From Syngnathus acus (taxonomy: Eukaryota > Chordata > Actinopteri > Syngnathiformes > Syngnathidae): a stretch of 64,000 nucleotides of DNA. The notes under the pieces were generated by a model. It was not told where the DNA came from, searched no databases, and was given only the letters and a program-made list of their open reading frames with translations. This document shows, piece by piece, positions 11,341 to 23,100 of this stretch. The position numbers were made by a program, and so were the translations under genes. The first letter of the stretch is position 1; each line of letters begins with the position of its first letter. The stretch covers positions 19,494,456 to 19,558,455 of the forward strand of contig NC_051095.1 in assembly GCF_901709675.1 (NCBI RefSeq), read 5' to 3'.

Positions 11341-14300
11341 TTGATTTGATTTGTTTATTTCGACAAGTATATAATTCGACAATCATTACAACTTCATGTA
11401 CCGTTTCCACGTGACTTGTCGAAAAAGGAATCGGGTTGAAGCAATTCTGCTTATCTGTTGATAGTGGTGTTTTCATTTTTATTGAAATTTTAGAATTATA
11501 TCATTAAAAGACTTTAAAAAAAATCAATAAATATAGAATATAGAATTATAAAATAGAATCGAAATTTTAGAATATAATTTACTAAGGTTCAGTTCGGTCT
11601 TTTTTCGGCCAATGAATGTGTTTTGTTAGGAATTCAAACACCCCCGAAAATAACAATTGAGATCAATTATATTATGAATAAATCAATTAGCAGGAGAAGC
11701 TAACATAGATACATTTTCACTCTGAATGACAGGTTGTCAAACATTACAAATGGACTCAAATGCCCAACACTAGTGGGGATTTCACATAAATAAGCCCTTT
11801 GTTCAAAATAAAAATGGTCAATGTGCCAACTAAGCAGTGTTGGGATTCAAACCGAATCATCGTACCTTGAGGTGTTTAACCAGTAATAGTTTTAAATACA
11901 CATACTGCACCTATTATAAAATACTATAAACTAGGTAAAGGTACTCAGTGACCTCAAACCAAATGATCGACTCCATGAGACTTGAAATCACACTCTGCCA
12001 CTCACTGCACATCTAACAAAGTATTAGATAATCCTGGTTGATGTCCAAAACAGACACTTGCAGCTGTGACAGAGGAATATTCTTTATTTCCTGAATTATA
12101 CCAGTTGAAATTTGTAAAACAGACACCAATGTGCATGCACTTTGCCTCTCAAAATACTGGGAGAGGCAGATTGAATAGCAATAGCACACATCTGCCGGCT
12201 TTGAATGATGACAGATGGGAAACGGAGTGAAAGACACTCATGAGGAGCATGGATTTGATTTTCATCTCTACCTGTACACTTTTCTTAGAAATGTCATTGG
12301 CTAAAGTCACTGGGATCCACATACAATCGTGTTCAGCGGGTTAGACATTTACTCATCACAGGCACGTTTAGTCTGTAAACTAATACAGTGCAGCTCAGCC
12401 TCTGACTTGAGAATATGATGGTGAGCCATATACGTTTGGCATTACCTCAAACTTAACTCATTTGAAACCGCACCATCCAAGAGTGAGTAAGTGGAGCCCT
12501 TCCAATGGAAAAAGGTTACTTATCCATCCATCCATCTCGATATATAGATATCGATATAAATATGGGAACTAACAGCAGATGCTGAGCTCATCAATTCAAA
12601 CAATTGTAACGTCCAAGCTATTCGGAGTCTTGAATTTAAATGCCACGATTCATCCAAAAGTCATGTCCATGATGAGCACATGTAAGTACTGTGTCTGACC
12701 ACAATTGTACTGAATACGTTTGGACACGTTCATGATCAATGGTTTCAGACTTTGGAAATGACAGATTTACCCTACTTACAGTAAATATCGCTGCCAGGGA
12801 GTATATTGGTTCAGCATTCACCACAAAGTGTGGGAAGACGTGGAGATGTGATATTATAGACTTAAGTGTGAGGGGATGGTGACAGCTTTAGCAGACGCTC
12901 ACTTGGAGAGCAAAATCTATTCTCTGCGGTTATGTGGGTGTTAACATTATAAATGACCTCATATAAGGAAAGTATGCTCCTATCAGTCATATAATGTGTT
13001 AACACAAAAGACCTGTTAGGATTAATTAAATAGTCCTCAGAATAGTGGCAGAAACAAACCTAGTTTACATATTCAATTTAAAAAAAATTTTTAAGTATTT
13101 GAAATAGGTCAGCTGATATGAGAAGCTAACAGTCGACATCTTTACATAAACCCATAGGAATTCACCCCAGAACAATTTGTCTGACTATCCATATTATTTT
13201 AGAATTATGTAAAGAACAATACAGGAGGCAGTATGTTATGTAATAGGATAAAAATAATTTTACATACCACACAATCACACAACATAAGCATTACTCTACA
13301 TTTATAATGGTTAAAAAATTGTGACTTAAATTCCTAGTCTTTTTTTTTTTACATTAAACCTTAAATGTCAAACCCTTGAAGTCAAAATCCTTCAAAAAGT
13401 TTTTTTTTTTTTAAAGGAGACAGCTGGAGTTAAAGCAGAGTTTATTTTGTTTTATAAAATGAAAAAATATATTATGTGGAGAATGACAAGTGACACCAAG
13501 ATGTGAAGATAATATCGGTTGAAGGAATAAATGTTGATTAATTAGAAGTATAAGTGTCAAGATAATTCACTTGTTGGCTAATTGGAGTTTAGGGACTTTA
13601 TCCAGCTCAAGGAATCGGAGAACTTTCTCAAATTCACACTTTTTAGTTGAAGATGAATATTAATATTGAAAATCTTTAGTCAGCTAACTTAAGATGTTAT
13701 ATCATTGTAACCCAATTAAAAACCAGGACAAAATGTCACATGAAATTGAAGTAAAAGTAATACTAAAAGCATGGGGTGGGTCTGTGTTGGGGGCCAGGAG
13801 TTGGGCTAATGAGTATTTTGGTTCATTTATGGGATTGGGTCTGTGTTGGGGGCCAGGAGTTGGGCTAATGAGTATTTTGGTTCATTTATGTGATTGTATT
13901 TGCAGAGTTTGATATGTAAAAAGTCCAAATTCGAAGATTGTAATGAAGCTGTTTGTCTCTTTGCTGTAGGGGTGTGCAATTATGGAAAATAATTAATGGC
14001 AACAGCTTTGATTGATGCTGGAATCATGATTAGCACATACATATCTATTGATTTCTAATAATAGCATTTATTCAGATACCAAAACTCAAATTAAAATACA
14101 CGATATAAACACACAAAATACGGCTTTTACTTTTTTAATCAAACACCATCATGTGAAAGTTTTGCCTACCTTACAGATTCCAACTTGCAAACGAGGAGGG
14201 AAGCGATGCTGCAGAAAATTGTCTCGACTCAAACGAGTCAACTTCAATCCAAAGGCGTAAGACAGCGATCAGTGTGGAATTTAGGTGAACCCCTATCTTA

Positions 14301-14827
14301 ACAAGAGTGTGACATGCGAGACTACACAGGCTATTTTATTACTGAGGGGTATTAATGCAAGTGTTTTTAACACTGTTCCTAAAGCCTTAATTCTGGAGGA
14401 TTTTCAGTGTACCTTTACTGTTATGCACTAAGTTTTGGCATTATAAAATTAGCAATCATCCGTAACTTTTGGAAAATAAAACTAACTGTGGCTGTTTAAG
14501 CATGGGGAGCATTATCGTCACAACTAAACACTATGTAACGCTTAGTATTTATTATCTACTCATTGATTTAACAAGTGCAAATTTTGATAGCTTTCTTGAT
14601 GTTTGGAGAGAGAACACAATCATGACATAACATTGGCGAGGTGCTATTGGCTGCTAAGTGAACCAGTCACACCACTTGACCAATGTCTAGTCACGCAACG
14701 CAGCACCTGCCACTTTCTCACACTCGGCAGCCTCCAGCAGACACACGCTGTGGACTTTGGAAAACCCATTTGGGACTTACAGACTGTTTTCACAAAACTT
14801 GGTTTAATAGGCTATAGCGGACTGACC
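11341..14827. other. intergenic region spon2-tmed11
   Basis: AT-rich DNA with no coding exon recognised. It contains a 59-bp tandem duplication (about 13778-13895). CCAAT-like ATTGG motifs (14633 and 14648) lie about 180-200 bp before the tmed11 ATG and may belong to its promoter. I see no clear TATA box. Confidence 0.55.
13778..13895. repeat. 59-bp tandem duplication
   Basis: The unit beginning GGGTCTGTGTTGGGGGCCAG and ending GGTTCATTTATG is present twice back to back, starting at 13778 and 13837 and almost identical. The low divergence suggests a recent duplication. Confidence 0.9.
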
Positions 14828-15874
14828 ATGAGGCTACAATGGGCCATCTCTTTCCTTCAGACTTACCTGATGCTGGCGGTCGCCATGTATTTTGATCTGG
14901 GCGAGCAGGAGGAGCGATGCATCATTGAGGAGATTCCCCAGGACATGCTGGTGACAGGTGAGTTATGGAGAGGGGATAAGAATGAGCCAAAAGCAATGGA
15001 CAGAGGACCGCAGAGAACGATTAAATGTGTCTTGTAAATTGTGATGACTTATGGCAGGAGGCTCAAATGAGCATATCACTTTCCCCCCAGGATATTTCCT
15101 GTTGCAGCCGTGGGACTTGAAGTCGTCCACCCACTCGCCTCACCTTGGCGTCACTGTGACGGTCAGGGACCCCAACCATGAGGTACAGTCATAATAAATG
15201 TAATATATGAAGCGTGACGTGATAAAAAGTATTTGCCCCATGCCTAATTTCAGTTTGTTTTCAATCACGTGTAAATATTTCAGTTCTTCAAAAGCGTATT
15301 AATGTGAACAAAAGGATGGCTATTGTTTACAAATTGCTTATATTTTCAGTATCGTATTGCTGTACTAAATGCAAGTATAATCCTGGTATTGAAGTCATAA
15401 GATTGGTATTATCACAACATTGATTGACGCATCAGAACAGCTCAAATATGTAAATATTTTTGCTTGCGATCCACTTAACACTAGGTTTTGATGAGCAAGC
15501 GCTACGGAATCTTTGCAAAATTCACCTTCACGGCACACGCGTCCGGTCAGCACTTCCTCTGCTTCCAAACCAACTCTACCAGTTTCTCCGTCTTTGCTGG
15601 AGAACGTCTGGTAAGACCTGCAACACACACAATCACACAAGACTTCATTTTTATCATCTTATTTTTTAACAATGATGATTCTTCTTGTGTTCGGCAGAAA
15701 TTACATTTGGATGTTCAGATAGGCGAGCATGTTATGAATCCGAAAGCCGACAGAACCAAAGACAACTTGAAGACACTGGAATACGGGCTGGAACATCTCA
15801 TTGATCAGATGGTGCTCATCACCAAGCAGCAGGATTATCAGCGGGTAGGACTGGCTGATAGAGCCTTAAAGTAC

Positions 15875-15909
<35 letters not shown>

Positions 15910-17366
15910 ATACATACATACATACATAGATTTTAATTGATTTCAACCCTCTCGCTGTTAAGGTACCGTAATTTTCGGACTAAAAGTCGCTCCGGAGTAC
16001 AAGTCGCATCAGCCATAAAATGCCCAAAAAAGTGAAAAAAAACATATATAAGTCACTCCGGGGTATAAGTCGCATTTTGGGGGGCAATTTATTCGACAAA
16101 ATCCAACACCAAGAACAGTCATGAACGAGCAACAACAGGCTAAACGATAGGTATGCTAACATGACATAAACACAAACAAAGAGCTGAGAACGGGCCTGAC
16201 GTAACATTCAGAGTTGTTAAAAAAAACGATTACATAAATAACACGTTTATAAAACCATCTGTGTCACTCCAATTCATTAAATCCATCGATCGTCCTTTGT
16301 AAACAATGGGTGCGCGCAGCTGACGGCGCTTGCACTTCAAAATATTCCACAGGCCCATATAACGATATATAAATCAGATATCAAATAACTATTATATAAG
16401 CAATAATATTATCAAACCATCTGTGCACTCCACCGTCCCCGGACAGCCACCCGGCTGAGCGCCGGCCCTCGACTTCCATCCACGGAGGTGAAAGAGAGCT
16501 CCGTAGAGTAGGACCGGGCGTGCGTAAAAGCCATGTCCGAGCCCCATCCACCGTCCCCGGACAGCCACCCGGCCGAGCACCGGCCCCCGACTTCTATCCA
16601 CGGAGGTGAAAGAGAGCTCCGTAGAGTAGGACCGGCCGGGCGTGCGTAAAAGCCATAATAGTTTTTCAAACCTTCTGTGTCACTCCAAATCCTTAAATCC
16701 TTCAAACTCTTCGTCCTCCGTGTCACTTAGAAACAAAGCCGCTAATGATGCCGGTAGTACGTGGGGCCCTTCGTCATCCCGTGATCAATCTTTGTCCTTT
16801 TTGTAAACAACCGCCGCGCCACGCCGCGTCGCGCTGCTGACGTCACTTGAAATTCAAATTACAGTAATCCCTTGCTACATCGCGGTTCGTTTATTGCGGT
16901 TTCCCTTTTTTTTTTTTTTTTTAATTTTTGAAAAAAAAACACATATAAGTCGCTCCTTATTATAAGTCGCCCCCCCACCCAAACTATAAAAAAAAACGCG
17001 ACTTATAGTCCGCAAATTACGGTACAAATAACAGTTAACATGATTCAAAACAAGCTTTGCTTTTAGTTAATTTTCCTCTTATGGGATTTGATTTATTTTT
17101 CCTGATACCAGAAAAGCTCTGGAACTTTTCCCAGCAAGTTTTTGTCTTTACAGATTTGTCAAAACATTGACATTACCTTTCAAAAGTTTGGGGATACTTG
17201 TTGTTGCTGCCAACAGGAAAAAGAGGAGTTCTTTCGTCAGACCAGTGAGGACACACACAGTACAGTGCTGTGGTGGGCCGTGGTGCAGACCATCCTCCTG
17301 CTTTTGGTCGGTTTCTGGCAGATGAAGCAGCTCAAAGATTTCTTCATCGCCAAGAAGCTCGTCTAG
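14828..17366 (+). CDS. tmed11: transmembrane p24 trafficking protein 11 (TMED11), 5 exons
   Basis: Type I membrane cargo receptor of the p24 alpha group, cycling between ER and Golgi in COPI/COPII vesicles. Exons: 14828-14957, 15091-15182, 15485-15610, 15698-15844, 17217-17366, giving 214 residues. A signal peptide (about 1-20, [20 protein letters not shown]) is followed by a GOLD domain opening [17 protein letters not shown], with the likely disulfide pair C31 and C100 (HFLCFQ). A helical membrane-proximal region (about 117-180) ends in [11 protein letters not shown], then a membrane span (about 183-200). The cytosolic tail FFIAKKLV carries the paired Phe COPII signal and the KK COPI retrieval signal in the form shared by TMED4/9/11. 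The start ATG has A at -3. The place between spon2 and rnf212 is what favours TMED11 over TMED4 or TMED9; human TMED11P at the same place is a pseudogene, but this copy is intact. The last intron (1.37 kb) is largely one MITE. Confidence 0.9.
15875..15928. repeat. (AAT)n-(CATA)n microsatellite
   Basis: AAT units run from about 15875 to 15908 and pass directly into CATA units to about 15928, just inside the last tmed11 intron. Confidence 0.95.
15964..17024. mobile_element. TIR element in tmed11 intron 4, same family as 2324-2962
   Basis: The left end TACCGTAATTTTCGGACTA and the right end TAGTCCGCAAATTACGGTA are inverted repeats, each followed inward by AAGTCGC/GCGACTTAT motifs. At 1061 bp it is the longest of three family members here. 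It contains a GC-rich 118-bp tandem duplication (16430-16655) and, near 16863, a CAGTAATCCCTTGCTACATCG stretch resembling the start of a Tigger-like element, so it may be composite. It ends about 190 bp before the last tmed11 exon. Confidence 0.7.
16430..16655. repeat. 118-bp GC-rich tandem duplication inside the MITE
   Basis: CCACCGTCCCCGGACAGCC begins at 16430 and again at 16548. Both copies run through ACGGAGGTGAAAGAGAGCTC to GTGCGTAAAAGCCAT. The second copy has a 4-base insertion (GCCG) and a few changes. Confidence 0.85.
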
Positions 17367-18024
17367 TCACCATCTGTCAATCATGGGAAAATCACGTCAT
17401 TTACTTGGAGTACATTATTGCCATGGTGATTACTTATGCCTTTACAACTAAGAACAGGCCTTCCCAAACTGTTTGGGATTATTCTGGTTCTTCCGAGGAA
17501 TCCTAAATTAATACATGTAATATGTACAGTAATTTATTAACATATACCGTACATAATCTAAGAATCACAGCAAACATTTTGGGCCCTGATCCACAGTGTG
17601 GAAAACCCTGCCTTAAAATTGTCATAACATTAATTACAGTATGTGTTTATAGCTCGAAAGCAGGTCGTGTTTTTTTCTTCACAATTTAAAACAGTTCCCA
17701 GCTGTTTTAGTAGCGTCTGTAGCATGCTTTCATCAAAATACCCCAAGGATGAAAAATCATACACACATTTTTATAGAACATTTCTTGCTATTTTGAAATT
17801 GGCTCATTTCAGGGCCAAACATATCGCACACAGTGCACCGCCCGCATTTCGTCCTACAAGCCTAACTTTGGTTCTATCATAAACTCGTCAACTGCTTGCC
17901 TCAATTAGTAGAAGTAGAACCCAGAGTAACCTCGAAGACAATTAAAGCATTTTTGTGGTGCATGGACACATTGCCAAAAACAAAAACTGCCGCTGTACCG
18001 TAGTTGCTAACAACTTCACAGAGC

Positions 18025-18030
18025 AATAAA
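18025..18030 (+). terminator. candidate tmed11 polyadenylation signal
   Basis: This is the first AATAAA I noticed downstream of the tmed11 stop (17366), about 660 bp after it. The long 3' UTR this implies is unproven. Confidence 0.3.
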
Positions 18031-18167
18031 GATCTTCAGAAACCAAGACCGTAATCCAAAAATAATCTGTGTATCCCTAGAAATTTATAGCAGCTATGTT
18101 TACTGTTAGTGAAGGCACCACAATTTAACCAAAGCCCCTAGTGCATGCACACGCGCAGAAACATATA

Positions 18168-19191
18168 CAGTAATCCCTCGTTTATCGCGGATAATTGGTT
18201 CAAAAAACCACCCGCGATAAGTGAAATCCGTGAAGTACGGTCACCAACAAGAAGTACTGGACAGGCTAACGAGTTAGAGGAAAGATGCTAATTCGCGACA
18301 GTGCCGGCTCTACGCAGGGGCAAGAGGGGGCAACGCCCCCTCAAACAGATGACCTGCCCCCTCGAATCAAACTTTTAGAAGTGAAAAATCCGCTGATAGA
18401 AACACACGCTAATCAGCCCCCTCTCTTCTCTCATGTCGGTGCAGTGTGTGTCCTCACACAGCCTGCTGTCAGGACTCCGCGCCCCACCGTAAACATCCAA
18501 TCACTGTGAGTATACAATTGAGGAAAGACGCAGCCAGAGAGTGTCAAGTTACAGTCAGCGCGGTAGGAGTTGGAAGAAGCAGTAAAAACTCCACCAAACT
18601 CGTCGAAATGACCCGTGATATAACTAATGATTAACGACAACTCAAATAATAGTTAATATAACATTCATATTATATGTTCTCCCCCCCTGAGAGATTGCCA
18701 CCTTATTGTGGTCAGGGGGTTTGCGTGCCTCAGTGACCCTAAGAGCAATACCAGCAGAAGCTTTAATCTTCAGGTGGGACACCCAAGCTGGACAGGTCTT
18801 AGTGTAGAGGCCTGACAGAGTGCAATCCACTTCTCCAGGTTGAGATCTGGACACAGCTAACAACTGCCGTGAAGAAAACACTAACAGCGTTAAAAATGTG
18901 TAAAAAAAAAAAAAAGGAACATGCCCCCTTCACATTTCTGACTGCCCCCTCTTATGTGCATTCCTAGAACCGGCCCTGATTCGCGATCGTGCTAACACGC
19001 GAAAACGGACTTCTCAAGGAATGTAAAGGAACATTTGGAGCAATACTACATTGTCCTAAAGGTTAGACATATGTTTCCTCAATTTAGAAGTTTTATTTTG
19101 ACTTTTAAATGTTCTTTTAATTTGGGAGAAAAAAAATCCGCGATGTACTGAAGCCGCGATAAACGAAACGCGAAGTAGCGAGGGATGACTG
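18168..19191. mobile_element. Tigger/pogo-like element, interrupted
   Basis: It begins CAGTAATCCCTCGTTTATCG and ends, on the other strand, CAGTCATCCCTCGCTACTTCG, with TA on both sides (18166-18167 and 19192-19193). Such CAGT..CCCTCG ends with CGCGGATAA/CCGCGATAA motifs are typical of pogo/Tigger-group elements. About 336 bp belongs to it; the rest is a 680-bp hAT element plus its duplicated target. Confidence 0.75.
18299..18978. mobile_element. non-autonomous hAT element nested in the Tigger-like element
   Basis: The left end is CAGTGCCGGCTCTACGCAGG and the right end, read on the other strand, is CAGGGCCGGTTCTAGGAATG. Both sides carry the exact 8-bp repeat ATTCGCGA (18291-18298 and 18979-18986), the hallmark target duplication of hAT transposases. 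Subterminal GCCCCCTC repeats occur at both ends. No transposase frame is present. Confidence 0.85.
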
Positions 19192-19713
19192 TAGTACACA
19201 CACGCGCACGCACACTTAACACTAGCGTTCGGAGACAATATATTATCATTTGTGATGGCAGCTTTCCTTACCAAGCCACCAAAATAAACCTTTCAATAAG
19301 CGTGGTGGTGTGGCGCATGACATCAGTAAACAAAAATCAACCTCATCCCTACATCAACTGTCCAGTTGACCATCCTTACAACATTATAATCGAAAGCTAA
19401 TTCCTTTAACATGGTTCTAATCTGTGCTAAAACTGCAGCTCTGCTTACCTTTTGACATGATAGAGTCAAAATGATTCCTTTGGTCTGGATTTTTGAGCAT
19501 CTTGGCCAAGTGTGCCATGTCCACTCGAGCATCTGCCCTAACTTCTTTTCCGGGTTCTTCTGCCGCCACTTCAGCATACGTCACACGGCTGTCCCCAGGT
19601 CTCCACCTGACACTACAGTAGGTCCTAGTTAAGGGGTAGATTTAAATTCATTGATCAGTCTTGCAAGTTTAAAACGTTGACGTTCAACACAAGACAAATG
19701 TATTGCGGGAGCA

Positions 19714-19749
19714 AAACTGCCAATATAACAATTGTTATATTGGCAGTTT
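19714..19749. repeat. 36-bp perfect palindrome
   Basis: AAACTGCCAATATAACAA is followed immediately by its exact reverse complement, centred between 19731 and 19732, with no spacer. It lies 365 bp before the rnf212 ATG and is followed by about 260 bp of very AT-rich DNA. It could extrude as a cruciform or be a dyad binding site; neither is shown. Confidence 0.95.
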
Positions 19750-20015
19750 ATATATCATTATAATGAATAAACAATTGAAAAATGTACCTTAAAAAATATG
19801 AAAACAAAAACAACAAAAATACATATAAATATAAATGCAAAAATAAAAAAAGATTTGAAAATTTCAAAAAAATGACAAAAAATGAATCCAAAAAACATGT
19901 ATACATACAATTAAACAACAATGTATTTTTCTTTAGTTTATTTTTTTCTTATTATACTTTTTTATATTTGTGTTTTTATTATTATTATTATATATTGTTA
20001 ATTTTGGCGGTTTTG

Positions 20016-20040
20016 CCCCCCCCCCCCCCCCCCCCCCCCC
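20016..20040. repeat. C25 homopolymer
   Basis: Twenty-five consecutive C residues end 73 bp before the rnf212 ATG, on the opposite strand a G25 able to form quadruplexes. It is either a promoter or leader feature of rnf212 or a length-unstable tract whose count may be a sequencing artefact. Confidence 0.9.
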
Positions 20041-20113
20041 ATAGAGCAGACAGCGTTAGCCGTTGACAAAAGGTGCTAACTTTCCGCCCGGGCCGCAACG
20101 AGACAAGCCGAAA

Positions 20114-23100
20114 ATGTCGCAGTGGGTCTGCTGCAACGCCTGCTTTCTTCCACCCTCATCCGAGCTTCGAATGGCGCTCACCTCTTGCGGCCATGTCGTA
20201 TGCAATGTTTGTTACAAAAAAGGTACATAGAGGAAGCGTCTGAGACCGTATAAAAGCGTTTGGTGGGGGCTCTTAGGTCCTCACCTCGGCATAAAACGTC
20301 TGGGTAAACAGAGACCTCTGTTGGACGTTATCTTGCAGTACAATGACCTAGATTTTGTTTAAAATAATCTGTAAAGATAAATCTGCAATCTCACTGTATG
20401 ACAGCCAGGATCAAAAGTGAGGTGAATGATGAACCCACAAACAAACAAAACCAACATTTCTTTCCTTTGGTTCCTTCAGGTAAACAAGGCAGGTGTTTGA
20501 TTTGCAAAGACAAATGTCAAGTGACTCCTCTCACTGACAAAGTAAGTAAATCAACTGGAAAATGACAGCTGCAAATGTAAAATTTTGGACAAATCTTTTG
20601 TTTGTTTGTTTGTTTGTTTGTTTGTTTGTTTGTTTGTTTGTCTGTCCAGAGCCGCACGGAAGTGAAGGAGGTGTTCTCCAAAGTCAATGTTGCTGCAAAG
20701 AAACAGTTGTCAGAGATTAAAAAGGTTCATTTGTTCATTCTTATTCTTTAATCTATTTTGTATTGCTTATTCGCGAGCTACGAGTGTGTCAACAAACAGC
20801 AACAATTGTCATTCATGTCACATTCTAATCTCAAAACAGTTTTTTTCTATTGGAAACAATGTAAATATTAAATGTCACCGTCATGACACTATTTACTGTG
20901 CTTTCAATATTACTTATGAATATTAAATGAAGTAAAACCACTCACTCATGGAAGATATCTGACAATGAAGAGGGAACGGGAATCTTGTTGCCCACACGGC
21001 ATCCAAATATGATGAAACTGCTTTGGAATTTTCTTTGGATTTAGGGCCAAATTATTATGCAAACTATGTCGTGAACTTCATGTTGTGTCACTTTTAGAGG
21101 TTCCAGTGTATATAAGTGTTAATTTGATTGACATTAAATACCTCTGTGCCATCAGTTCAATGGACCCAATGTTATGGTTTGTATGTTGTTAATGCTAGTT
21201 TTCTCCACTTGTTCTCTTCAGGTTGCAATGTTCCAGGTCAAACATAGTAGAAAATTGGTGGCATACTACCAGAAAAAGGTGAGAAGTCTTCTCTCGCTTG
21301 GCCTGAAGGCACATTACATGCATGAATTTCCGTGTTGTCCTGTTTCTTGAACAAAACAGAACGAGAAATTGGAGGCGGAGTGGGTTAAGATGAAGCAGGA
21401 AATGCAGAAGATGAACAAGTGAGTTGAATTAACCAATGATATCACAATGGAGAGGGGGGGGGGGAAATACAAATTCAACTTTTTTTTCCTTTGTCACAGG
21501 AAGATGAATGAACAGAGTGCATACATTGCTAAACTGGAATATTCATTTCAAAGGTACTTGTGACACGTCTATACTGATAATTATGGCAAAAATGCAACAG
21601 TCACATGGACTCCATTTTAATTTCTGTAAGCAAAAAAGAAACCCCAAACCTAACGTTTAGTCTTAATCTGCAGGTGTGTCTCTCTCTTCCACCACTCAAT
21701 GTCGCTGTTTTCACATTTATTGTTAAACATGTATGTTGCCAAGAAAGAATAGTAGAAAAAATAGGTTAGACTTTTTTTATATTGATAGTTTTACAAATGT
21801 AAATGTGTACGTGACAAAACTATATGGTTTATTAAAAATATTGGTCTGGCAATGGGTCACACTGAACCAGGAACATTTTTGCTGTTCCTGAGAAATGACT
21901 AACAGGTTACAGATATGGGTCACATTGACCCGAGAAATATGTTTCTCGGTGTAATCAAAGAAACAGACATAGCAGAGGGGTAAAAAGAGTTTTAAAGATG
22001 GAATTAAAGCCCCATTATTGTGCTTTCAAATGTCGTCACCCAGTTGTGATCAATAGCATCATGTTGAAGGAGTAAGTGCTTTTTCTGCCACTTTTATATC
22101 ACGGTTTTGTCTTGCCCCACCGCGTCCAGTGACCTTGCGCATATGGCAGCGGCTCACAGTGTGGTCTTTGTGCGCCACCCCGATAATCTCGGCAAGCATC
22201 TTCCCGCTTTGTCTCCCTCTGGAACGCCACCAGGATCATCCTGTCGACTTCCCTTTCTTTGCAATCCCCAAAAAATCAAAAACGTAATGGCAGAAGTCGG
22301 TTCAGAAGTCTTTTATTGTGAAAGCTGGGATCCAAGACTGTCACGATGAACTGTGTGACCCCAGTACTGATGTTAATTGTGTGACCTGAAGACAATAGTG
22401 TTTTCTTTTTTAAGTACAAGTACAGATACGAGTTGTTGTCTGCGCTCTTCTTCCAGTTTGAAGTCGTCGTCATCATCGATGGGCCACACCTCCCAAAGCT
22501 TGCACGAAAAACAAGGTAGACAAACTAATATTGATGTCCGTTACAACCCAAAAATATCTTTGGGTTTAAAAATAACTACAACCGCATGTTCAGCCTACCC
22601 TCCATATATACGTAGAAGTATGCCCTAGATTGGCCACTAGTGAATCACATGGCTTTGTTTTGACGAGCATTCATTCACACTCATATTCACGCTTAAGGAC
22701 AATTAACGGAGTTCCTGGAGACCATGGAGATTGGAGCCCAGACCTCCTTACTGTGAGCCAAACATACTCGCCACTAAAGCAGCCAGGCAGAGATTACATT
22801 TCAGTGACTACCCACATGGCATGTTAATCACACGGATGACGGGTCTCAATGATAATTGTTGTTGTTAACCAAATAATACAAATGTCTTTTTAGCTGTCAA
22901 GAGGGAATTTATCTTTTTTTTGGGTGATTAGCCGTGTGTGCGTGTGTGTCATTGTTCCTCCTTTGCTTTAGTCCCGCAGTTGCTGTTCAGTCCTCCTATG
23001 CCACTCTCCAGGCATTCCTCATCCCGCAACATGTGAGTGCCATGAACCCGTTTTGACAGCACACGCACCCGCACACACACAAGCTGAGCTTTCGCCACTG

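Noticed and set aside
19782-20066. 94-codon frame with a poly-Pro end just before rnf212
   Set aside because: The Pro run is the C25 tract in one frame and the rest is AT-rich; rnf212 has its own well-supported ATG at 20114.
22107-22370. Candidate rnf212 exon starting after GCGTCCAG (AG at 22128-22129)
   Set aside because: The phase fits, but the frame runs on without a good donor and gives no family-like sequence; the acceptor at 22457 continues with a Ser-rich tail and leads to a consistent chain of exons.
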